Origin: Caprella mutica
Lineage: Eukaryota > Arthropoda > Malacostraca > Amphipoda > Caprellidae
DNA: 64,000 nt
Assembly: GCA_947561585.1 (NCBI GenBank)
Contig: CANNZV010000436.1
Location: 310,001 to 374,000 of the forward strand
Direction: 5' to 3'
In this document: positions 39,001 through 51,000 of the stretch, in pieces
Position numbering within the stretch: position 1 is the stretch's first letter
How the letters are laid out: the number at the start of each line of letters is the position of its first letter
Notes under the pieces: generated by a model
Told to the model about the DNA's origin: nothing
Databases searched by the model: none
What the model saw: the letters and a program-made list of their open reading frames with translations, nothing else
Translations under genes and position numbers: made by a program

Positions 39001-42000
39001 TCCCTACACGGTACAAAGGACTCCCTACACGGTACAAAGGACTCCCTACACGGTACAAAGGACTCCCTACACGGTACAAAGGACTCCCTACACGGTACAA
39101 AGGACTCCCTACACGGTACAAAGGACTCCCTACACGGTACAAAGGACTCCCTACACGGTACAAAGGACTCCCTACACGGTACAAAGGACTCCCTACACGG
39201 ATCAAAGGACTCCCTACACGGATCAAAGGACTCCCTACACGGATCAAAGGACTCCCTACACGGATCAAAGGACTCCCTACACGGATCAAAGGACTCCCTA
39301 CACGGATCAAAGGACTCCCTACACGGTACAAAGGACTCCCTACACGGTACAAAGGACTCCCTACACGGTACAAAGGACTCCCTACACGGTACAAAGGACT
39401 CCCTACACGGTACAAAGGACTCCCTACACGGTACAAAGGACTCCCTACACGGTACAAAGGACTCCCTACACGGTACAAAGGACTCCCTACACGGTACAAA
39501 GGACTCCCTACACGGTACAAAGGACTCCCTACACGGTACAAAGGACTCCCTACACGGTACAAAGGACTCCCTACACGGTACAAAGGACTCCCTACACGGT
39601 ACAAAGGACTCCCTACACGGTACAAAGGACTCCCTACACGGTACAAAGGACTCCCTACACGGTACAAAGGACTCCCTACACGGTACAAAGGACTCCCTAC
39701 ACGGTACAAAGGACTCCCTACACGGTACAAAGGACTCCCTACACGGTACAAAGGACTCCCTACACGGTACAAAGGACTCCCTACACGGTACAAAGGACTC
39801 CCTACACGGTACAAAGGACTCCCTACACGGTACAAAGGACTCCCTACACGGTACAAAGGACTCCCTACACGGTACAAAGGACTCCCTACACGGTACAAAG
39901 GACTCCCTACACGGTACAAAGGACTCCCTACACGGTACAAAGGACTCCCTACACGGTACAAAGGACTCCCTACACGGTACAAAGGACTCCCTACACGGTA
40001 CAAAGGACTCCCTACACGGTACAAAGGACTCCCTACACGGTACAAAGGACTCCCTACACGGTACAAAGGACTCCCTACACGGTACAAAGGACTCCCTACA
40101 CGGTACAAAGGACTCCCTACACGGTACAAAGGACTCCCTACACGGATCAAAGGACTCCCTACACGGATCAAAGGACTCCCTACACGGATCAAAGGACTCC
40201 CTACACGGATCAAAGGACTCCCTACACGGATCAAAGGACTCCCTACACGGATCAAAGGACTCCCTACACGGTACAAAGGACTCCCTACACGGTACAAAGG
40301 ACTCCCTACACGGTACAAAGGACTCCCTACACGGTACAAAGGACTCCCTACACGGTACAAAGGACTCCCTACACGGTACAAAGGACTCCCTACACGGTAC
40401 AAAGGACTCCCTACACGGTACAAAGGACTCCCTACACGGTACAAAGGACTCCCTACACGGTACAAAGGACTCCCTACACGGTACAAAGGACTCCCTACAC
40501 GGTACAAAGGACTCCCTACACGGTACAAAGGACTCCCTACACGGTACAAAGGACTCCCTACACGGTACAAAGGACTCCCTACACGGTACAAAGGACTCCC
40601 TACACGGTACAAAGGACTCCCTACACGGTACAAAGGACTCCCTACACGGTACAAAGGACTCCCTACACGGTACAAAGGACTCCCTACACGGTACAAAGGA
40701 CTCCCTACACGGTACAAAGGACTCCCTACACGGTACAAAGGACTCCCTACACGGTACAAAGGACTCCCTACACGGTACAAAGGACTCCCTACACGGTACA
40801 AAGGACTCCCTACACGGTACAAAGGACTCCCTACACGGTACAAAGGACTCCCTACACGGTACAAAGGACTCCCTACACGGTACAAAGGACTCCCTACACG
40901 GTACAAAGGACTCCCTACACGGTACAAAGGACTCCCTACACGGTACAAAGGACTCCCTACACGGTACAAAGGACTCCCTACACGGTACAAAGGACTCCCT
41001 ACACGGTACAAAGGACTCCCTACACGGTACAAAGGACTCCCTACACGGTACAAAGGACTCCCTACACGGTACAAAGGACTCCCTACACGGTACAAAGGAC
41101 TCCCTACACGGTACAAAGGACTCCCTACACGGTACAAAGGACTCCCTACACGGTACAAAGGACTCCCTACACGGTACAAAGGACTCCCTACACGGATCAA
41201 AGGACTCCCTACACGGATCAAAGGACTCCCTACACGGATCAAAGGACTCCCTACACGGATCAAAGGACTCCCTACACGGATCAAAGGACTCCCTACACGG
41301 ATCAAAGGACTCCCTACACGGATCAAAGGACTCCCTACACGGATCAAAGGACTCCCTACACGGATCAAAGGACTCCCTACACGGATCAAAGGACTCCCTA
41401 CACGGTACAAAGGACTCCCTACACGGTACAAAGGACTCCCTACACGGTACAAAGGACTCCCTACACGGTACAAAGGACTCCCTACACGGTACAAAGGACT
41501 CCCTACACGGTACAAAGGACTCCCTACACGGTACAAAGGACTCCCTACACGGTACAAAGGACTCCCTACACGGTACAAAGGACTCCCTACACGGTACAAA
41601 GGACTCCCTACACGGTACAAAGGACTCCCTACACGGTACAAAGGACTCCCTACACGGTACAAAGGACTCCCTACACGGTACAAAGGACTCCCTACACGGT
41701 ACAAAGGACTCCCTACACGGTACAAAGGACTCCCTACACGGTACAAAGGACTCCCTACACGGTACAAAGGACTCCCTACACGGTACAAAGGACTCCCTAC
41801 ACGGTACAAAGGACTCCCTACACGGTACAAAGGACTCCCTACACGGTACAAAGGACTCCCTACACGGTACAAAGGACTCCCTACACGGTACAAAGGACTC
41901 CCTACACGGTACAAAGGACTCCCTACACGGTACAAAGGACTCCCTACACGGTACAAAGGACTCCCTACACGGTACAAAGGACTCCCTACACGGTACAAAG

Positions 42001-45000
42001 GACTCCCTACACGGTACAAAGGACTCCCTACACGGTACAAAGGACTCCCTACACGGTACAAAGGACTCCCTACACGGTACAAAGGACTCCCTACACGGTA
42101 CAAAGGACTCCCTACACGGTACAAAGGACTCCCTACACGGTACAAAGGACTCCCTACACGGTACAAAGGACTCCCTACACGGTACAAAGGACTCCCTACA
42201 CGGTACAAAGGACTCCCTACACGGTACAAAGGACTCCCTACACGGATCAAAGGACTCCCTACACGGATCAAAGGACTCCCTACACGGATCAAAGGACTCC
42301 CTACACGGATCAAAGGACTCCCTACACGGATCAAAGGACTCCCTACACGGATCAAAGGACTCCCTACACGGATCAAAGGACTCCCTACACGGTACAAAGG
42401 ACTCCCTACACGGTACAAAGGACTCCCTACACGGTACAAAGGACTCCCTACACGGTACAAAGGACTCCCTACACGGTACAAAGGACTCCCTACACGGTAC
42501 AAAGGACTCCCTACACGGTACAAAGGACTCCCTACACGGTACAAAGGACTCCCTACACGGTACAAAGGACTCCCTACACGGTACAAAGGACTCCCTACAC
42601 GGTACAAAGGACTCCCTACACGGTACAAAGGACTCCCTACACGGTACAAAGGACTCCCTACACGGTACAAAGGACTCCCTACACGGTACAAAGGACTCCC
42701 TACACGGTACAAAGGACTCCCTACACGGTACAAAGGACTCCCTACACGGTACAAAGGACTCCCTACACGGTACAAAGGACTCCCTACACGGTACAAAGGA
42801 CTCCCTACACGGTACAAAGGACTCCCTACACGGTACAAAGGACTCCCTACACGGTACAAAGGACTCCCTACACGGTACAAAGGACTCCCTACACGGTACA
42901 AAGGACTCCCTACACGGTACAAAGGACTCCCTACACGGTACAAAGGACTCCCTACACGGTACAAAGGACTCCCTACACGGTACAAAGGACTCCCTACACG
43001 GTACAAAGGACTCCCTACACGGTACAAAGGACTCCCTACACGGTACAAAGGACTCCCTACACGGTACAAAGGACTCCCTACACGGTACAAAGGACTCCCT
43101 ACACGGTACAAAGGACTCCCTACACGGTACAAAGGACTCCCTACACGGTACAAAGGACTCCCTACACGGTACAAAGGACTCCCTACACGGTACAAAGGAC
43201 TCCCTACACGGTACAAAGGACTCCCTACACGGATCAAAGGACTCCCTACACGGATCAAAGGACTCCCTACACGGATCAAAGGACTCCCTACACGGATCAA
43301 AGGACTCCCTACACGGATCAAAGGACTCCCTACACGGATCAAAGGACTCCCTACACGGTACAAAGGACTCCCTACACGGTACAAAGGACTCCCTACACGG
43401 TACAAAGGACTCCCTACACGGTACAAAGGACTCCCTACACGGTACAAAGGACTCCCTACACGGTACAAAGGACTCCCTACACGGTACAAAGGACTCCCTA
43501 CACGGTACAAAGGACTCCCTACACGGTACAAAGGACTCCCTACACGGTACAAAGGACTCCCTACACGGTACAAAGGACTCCCTACACGGTACAAAGGACT
43601 CCCTACACGGTACAAAGGACTCCCTACACGGTACAAAGGACTCCCTACACGGTACAAAGGACTCCCTACACGGTACAAAGGACTCCCTACACGGTACAAA
43701 GGACTCCCTACACGGTACAAAGGACTCCCTACACGGTACAAAGGACTCCCTACACGGTACAAAGGACTCCCTACACGGTACAAAGGACTCCCTACACGGT
43801 ACAAAGGACTCCCTACACGGTACAAAGGACTCCCTACACGGTACAAAGGACTCCCTACACGGTACAAAGGACTCCCTACACGGTACAAAGGACTCCCTAC
43901 ACGGTACAAAGGACTCCCTACACGGTACAAAGGACTCCCTACACGGTACAAAGGACTCTCTACACGGTACAAAGGACTCTCTACACGGTACAAAGGACTC
44001 CCTACACGGTACAAAGGACTCCCTACACGTAGTTCCCTCCTCACCAGTGGGTTGTTGGAGTGTTTCTCTATGGCTTTAGGCAGATGTCTGTCACTAGAGT
44101 GCGCTGTCTGGGCGTGTTTAGCAGTTCCTTCTCTCATGAGTAAGTCCCTCTGGTTGAGGCGGTTATTCTCTTCACTGAAGATGCGTGCCAACTCTTCGAA
44201 AAGTTCACTCTGAGGGTAACAAGAGAAATATTAAGGGGGGAATAGAAGAAAATACTTTAGACTATTTCTAACTAGAATCATAAACTTCTCTATTTTTCTT
44301 CTTATTGTTCTTATTGCAATGGGTGGTAGTTTCCCTCACCTTCTCCCTAGGCACCACTGCCCAGGTTCTCTTCAGTCGGAAAATAGAATTGGAATGTAAA
44401 CCAGCAGTAATGGCTTTCAGAGAAGAAAAATTCTTCAGGATTCGAAGCTCCTGAGAAAAAAAATATATATTAGACTCTAATGGAAAATAATAAATATACA
44501 AAAGACTTTACGATAACATTGAAAAGAGTATTTCATTGTTAAACTAATAGCATCACTTTACTTCGTAGTCTGTGATGTTAGTCAGATTAGCTATAGAAAA
44601 TATGAAACTACTAGCTATATTAGATAGAAGAGTCGTAGCTACTTTAAAAAGGTAAGTGTGTTTAGGGTAATATATCTAATAGATAGAAGTGAAATGAAGT
44701 ACTCAAAATGTTAGGTAGTCCATTTAGTCTATTTTGCCAGCATTCCTCTCTTTACCATGTGGTTATGTACCTGACAGATGTCTATCCACTTGACGATGAG
44801 TTTAGCTCTCTCTGAGTGCTTCAGGTCACTGTTGATGAGGATGGTGGACTGTACCCTGTAACTGACTGCGTTAAACTGATTAACTGTGGCACTGACTGAG
44901 GACACGGAGGAACCCTTGCCCCCTTTGGAGGACTTGTCCCTTCGCCCCCACACAGACCCCAGGCACTGGTGACAAACCACATTGCGGAACAAAACCTGAA

Positions 45001-48000
45001 GGAGAGTACTGAGTTTATTACTCATTAGGTGAGAGACAGTAAATAATATTAGGAAGTAGTGGAAAGGATGGAAGCAATGGGAAATATAGCCAATGAGTAG
45101 GTACCATTTACTAACTTGGACTTCATCATGGCGTTGGTTAAATAAGATTAAAATTAGTAACATTTGCAAAATGAAGTACAGATGATTGTAGTCATTTTAT
45201 AAGTAACTAGAACGTGCACTCAATAGAGCGCATACCTTCGACGACGCTTATAAATGACCTAGACCACCCAATAATCCTTGAGTTACAAATGACCTTGACC
45301 TTAATCTTAGACCCGTTCATTCTCAAAATCTAATAAACTGATTCCTACCAATCGTGTCAAATTTTTTTTAGCCAATTTGGTTGAATATTTTTTGAGTTAT
45401 GCGAATAATAAGATGATAAATAGATAAATGCTGCCTAAAGCATTACCTTCCGCATCTGCGAAGGTAATAATTGGGAGACAAAAATAAAAAATGTTGTCTT
45501 TTAACCAAGACTGCAGCAAAAACAGTTCAAAATAATGTTGTGGATATCATTGCACGGTAAAAGTGAGTGAACAAAAACTTCACTCACTCACTCTTAACTT
45601 TACGAATGCAAACCAAAGGAATTCAAACTTGATCCTGAAGCACATCCATTTCCTAGTTACTCACCATATCCATCCTAGTGAGTTGGTTACTCACCATATC
45701 CATCCTAGTGAGTTGGTTACTCACCATATCCATCCTAGTGAGTTGGTTACTCACCATATCCATCCTAGTGAGTTGGTTACTCACCATATCCATCCTAGTG
45801 AGTTGGTTACTCACCATATCCATCCTAGTGAGTTGGTTACTCACCATATCCATCCTAGTGAGTTGGTTACTCACCATATCCATCCTAGTGAGTTGGTTAC
45901 TCACCATATCCATCCTAGTGAGTTGGTTACTCACCATATCCATCCTAGTGAGTTGGTTAGCACAGAGCACGGTGGGGATGGCAGTGAAGGAGCTGAAGGA
46001 GTTGCGGGGCAGTACTCCTTTGGGGGAGAGAACGCGTCGCTCTGATAGCTCATCTTTGCCGTTAAAAGAAGTGCAGTCGATGATGACGTCATCGCAGGAG
46101 ACCAGTCCACTCTCTGGAAAAATAAGCAATAGATAGCTACTCTTTATACTAAAGCCTTAGTTTATGCAAATGAACAGTTATGGTGGGGACACAGAAGAGA
46201 ATTCAATTAATCTTCCATGGCCCCACCATAACTCCCCCTGTGATCGTTTCAAATCATAAAATAGAAGTATTTTTCACACCTTTCTCAGAGTCCTCTTTGA
46301 GGATCTTCTCCATTTTGTAAGTGACTTTAACATCGAGGTCAGAGTCCCTGAGGTTCTCTGCAGTGAACTGTTTGAGAGTGTGCAGTGAGGTGTACTGAGG
46401 GGGGTGTCTGAAGTCATCTGGGTAAGTGTCCAGCCACACCTGAATGGTCTGACGCAGGGCCCTGAGGGTGGAGAGTGGTTAGGATGGTGAGGGTGAAGAT
46501 AGCAAACTATTTTGTAGCCTATCTGGGGTTAGACGTCTTATTTAATCACTAAGAGACCTTTTTCTGATATCAAAAGGAAAATAAATACAAGAGACTGGAA
46601 GAAGCAGTCAGAAAAGAAAATGACTCGGTGAATAAAGTCACCTACCATCAGTCGGTGACAATGCTCATGGATGCAGAAAAGCTACTTCGTGAATTTAGTC
46701 ACTTACCAAGGAATGTGACGAATAGGGACACAAGCACCGGTGGCTGCACTCACGGATGGAAGAGGAAAATGAAGAGGTGATAGTAAAAGAAGCCTACGAG
46801 CCTACCTATCACAAAATCTAAGACCTCGTAGTCGAAGACTATGCTGTTGTCATAAGACCCTAGCGCTGTCCTCTAAAATTGCAAGTAGCGTTAAAAAAAT
46901 TATAAGCAAGGTAAAAAAATAGGAAAAATGACAATACATAGTAATTCAAATTACAACAAACCCCCACGTGAGGCCTATGGTAAGAGAAACTACTATATAA
47001 AAGTAGCTATCCAGCAAGTAGCTATAACAAATCAATAATTCATGAGAAATTACTACCCCAAGGGAAAATAATGTTAGGGTCAAAGGAAAAAATATAATAT
47101 CTATAATAGACAATAGAAGCGTAGCTTCTGTACTCACTTGAGGTGCTCCTCTCTGAGCTCCTCCGGCACATTGATATTGTTGTTGTTGGTGTTGAGGAGG
47201 GAGGAGTACCTCTCTAGAATTAGCTGCAGCACTCTTTCAGTGGAGGCAAAGGTCCTGTAGGTGGCTAGGAAGACACTCACGAAGGTGGACTCTAACTGCC
47301 CCGTCTCTGAGGAGGATAGACTCTCCACCAACTTCTGCAGTGTGCCCGCCTTCAGGAACCACACTCGCACTGTCTCCCACTCCAAGTGAGAGATGTCATC
47401 CTCTGAGTCTGAGTCCTGTGAGGAAGAGAGACATGTTAGAGAGACACTGTGACATCACTGTCATGTTACGTTCAGAATACAATCAAACATTCAAATTACA
47501 ATAAATTAATTTAGTGAGGGAGGCTATAGCATCTGACTGAAATCAAAGGCTATATCGATGACGTCAAAAGGAGAAAAGAAATACAGTAACTGGAAGAAGC
47601 AGTCAGAATGGAAAATGGCTCCATGAACATAGTCACTTACCATCAGTCGGTGACAATAGTCATGTGGAAAACCCACACTGAGCCCAATACAATTGAACCG
47701 AGGGTAAAAGAGCCCATATTTTTTTTTGGACAGCAGACACAATAAAATAGTGTTACTTTGTTTTTAGTTTATTACAGTAGCAAAGGTTTTCAATTTAGTT
47801 AATACAGTAGACTCTGATGAAAACTGACTCGGCTACATCTTACAGTATTAGGATTTGTCTTTTGTATATAAACGTAATGCATACATACACAATACTTAAC
47901 TTTACTTAAAGCTTTATCAATGTTTTACAATTGTTGAAATGATCTGATTAGCTCAATACTGCTTCACCTTTTCAGTGCAATCTTGTTCTTAGGTATTTAG

Positions 48001-51000
48001 GTATGCGTCTAAATTTATTTTAACCGTGATCTTGCTCTAATTTTATTATATGTATAAATTTGAAACAGTAGGGTGACGATATTGAGTCGAACTGTGCATC
48101 GCTCTGTGCCTCCCTTCTATTACATCAGTGGTACGAGGCCTCTTCCATGACACTGTTGTAGACACTCAGACACCTGGTTTGAAAAGAGGATTTCGTCTAT
48201 TTCTAATGAATAGCATTCATACCCACGAAATAAACAATAAAAAGTTAAAAGTTATGTAGCTATGCATTGTTTTTTTTTTATATAAAGGCAGAATCTTAAT
48301 TCTCCAGATTGTAGCAAAGTTCGTCTTTATCAGAGAATATGGTATCAACCTAATTGAAGACCATTGCTAGTTGTCCTGGGCTCAATAGTCCTGCGGCCCA
48401 ATAGTGTGAGCTAAATTGTCTTGGGCTCAATTGTCGGAATGTAACGAAAAGGGATAAAGCACCGGTGACTGCACTCACGGACAGAAGAGGAAAATGAAGA
48501 GGTGATAGTAAATAAAGTCTACCTAACACATAAATCTAAGACCTCGTAGTTGAAGTGTATAACCCTAGCGCTATCCTCTGAAACTGCAAGTAGCGTTAAA
48601 AAATAATAAGCATGGTAAAAATGAAAAAAATACATAATCCAAATTACAACAGTTTGGGGGGGAGGGGGGCTCAAAGAAAAACCACCCCCCTTCTTTTCCA
48701 TTCACCACAGACAGCTTAACATGGGACTCTAATTAGACTCTTAGTATGTTCAAGTTTCTATTATTGATAATATAACAAACTTTGTAGATGAGAAGAGTAA
48801 AATGAATTGCGTTATTAATATTTCATTGCCAAGAAGTTAGTGCGAGTCGTTAATGAGAGAAGTTACTGCAACGGAGTAAGAGTTGTTTGTCAATTTGCGC
48901 ATGTAGTCATGTACATTGAGTTAGAGTCAATGAGCACACTTTCTTTGTAATTGTATACAAAATGATAAAAAATATCACGAAACTACTTATTTCATCAGAA
49001 ATTAGAAAGAAATAATCTACATTAACGTATACAATCTCTCAATGTAACTATGAAAAAACTCTACGCATGAAGGTACACCTTCACTCACCTGTGTTGCTGA
49101 AGGTGAAGGCAGGTGGTAGCGCACCTTCTTAAGGTATACCGTGTAGACAGCGCCCTCTACCTTCTCTTCACCCCATAGTCGCCAGGTGGGGGCCTGTGAA
49201 CAAACATGACAATTACTAGGGAGTTACGGAGAGGAAATGTTAGAACAGTGAAAAGGAAACTGAGACACTCTACCTACAGTGAAGATACTGAGTTATGAAG
49301 TACTGTTTTGAAGTAGTTTTCTATGTTTAGATTATAGAAAATGACATAAGACAAGAATTACATCACAGTTATCCCTCAATGAACATAATTTTCTATGATT
49401 TTAATCATAGAAAACTATCTAGTGCACCTAAGATATGATGTGGCTCTGAGTTACGAAAGAACCAATACTTCATTACTCAGGAGTTGCAAAATGACTAACT
49501 TCTTTACTTTAGAAATATATATCCATTTTCAGTATTAAATAGAAAAAATAACTGATCGATTTAGAAACTAATCTGAATTGAAGACAAAATTATTTATGAA
49601 TAATAAATTTGATAATAATAAATTAACCATTCTTTTATTGTGAATAAAGCATTACTCAGTAATATTAGAACAATGCAAAATGAAGAATAGAAACAATAGA
49701 AACCAATAAACATATCATATGCAGATAATCATTATTATTAAATTTGCTGACACTGTGAGAAAAATAAATATCAGGGGTCTATTAACACACAACTTATTGG
49801 TATTTATTTGATGAGTGCGTTAGAAAATAATAACTAGAAAGTTATGGTGGGGCCATAGAAGATTAAGAGTAGACACTAGATCTTCTATGGCCCCACCATA
49901 ACTATTTCTTTATAGATAATTAGAATCTAAAACAAATATAAGAACTGCTTCGGATACATCGATATAAAAAGACAAATACAATGGTATAGAAAAAATAGAC
50001 ATTACGCTAAAATGTTAGAATAGATTCAACTTTTAGGGACACTATTTTAATTGTTGCCAACTCAAAGAAAGCAGATAAAGTTAAGAATATTTTAACCCTA
50101 ACTATGCAGAATATTGCAGATGTTGAAAGTCAATTTGCTATAGTGTGGATGACTGGTTTATAGCCTCTAACTTACTTCGCTAGACTCAGAGTCAGATAAG
50201 GTTCTGACTCCAGTAAAATAAGGACAGCTAGAGGGGAGGGGCAGGTAGCGTGACTCATTCAACTCGTCACTCTTATATTTCTTAGCAGAGGAATAATCAG
50301 CATGACCTGTTGACAGCTTCCTCTTCATCTGATGTCGGACTTTCTGGATGAAGCTAGAGTTACTACCGCACGGAGAAGCACCTCTCTCGAAACTAGGGAT
50401 AATATCCACTAGATTAGTACGAGTGGGAGTTGATATCCTAATCTTTGGGGACTTCATGCAACTCAGAGTAAAGATAGAACTTTTTCCATCAGTGTCATCT
50501 AGATTGCTATTGTTAAAGGATGCAGAAGATGGCAAGATTCCTTCCGAAAGTTTCCGCTTGTTTATGATATTGTGAGCAGTCCTACTGATCGGTGAGAGAA
50601 AATTCTTTTCATCACATTTCGGAGAGAGTCCGTGAGATCTTGTAGGAGTACTACTGTGAACAGCTCCACTAAAAGCTGGTCTAGGAATGTCCAAGTAGTG
50701 AGTCACAGCCAAATTGTCTGCTTCTCGATGAGTAGTCTTACTATTCTCACACTGACTGCAGTGTTGAACAGCACTGTCGGTGTCGTTGTTATTCTGTCCA
50801 CTGATGTCGGGCATGGATCTGCTCCTTCTGGGCGATAGATTCTCCATCTTGACTCCTCTATTGCCCATTGGTTGGTTCTTTAAAGGAGAGAGGTGAAGAG
50901 CACTCACTAGCAACAGAGTTTGACTACTGATATTGTCAATGGCGCCACGGCTCATTGAAGACTCTTGCCAACTCCTAGGCGAGGGACAAACGTTGCCAAG

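Noticed and set aside
35684..44191. 2835-codon minus-strand open frame of RVGSPLY repeats as a giant protein gene
   Set aside because: Its first residues are RalGDS exon 8, and the rest is a 21-bp intron array. The conserved protein continues in exon 9 after splicing. Only the intron-retention idea is kept, as a finding.
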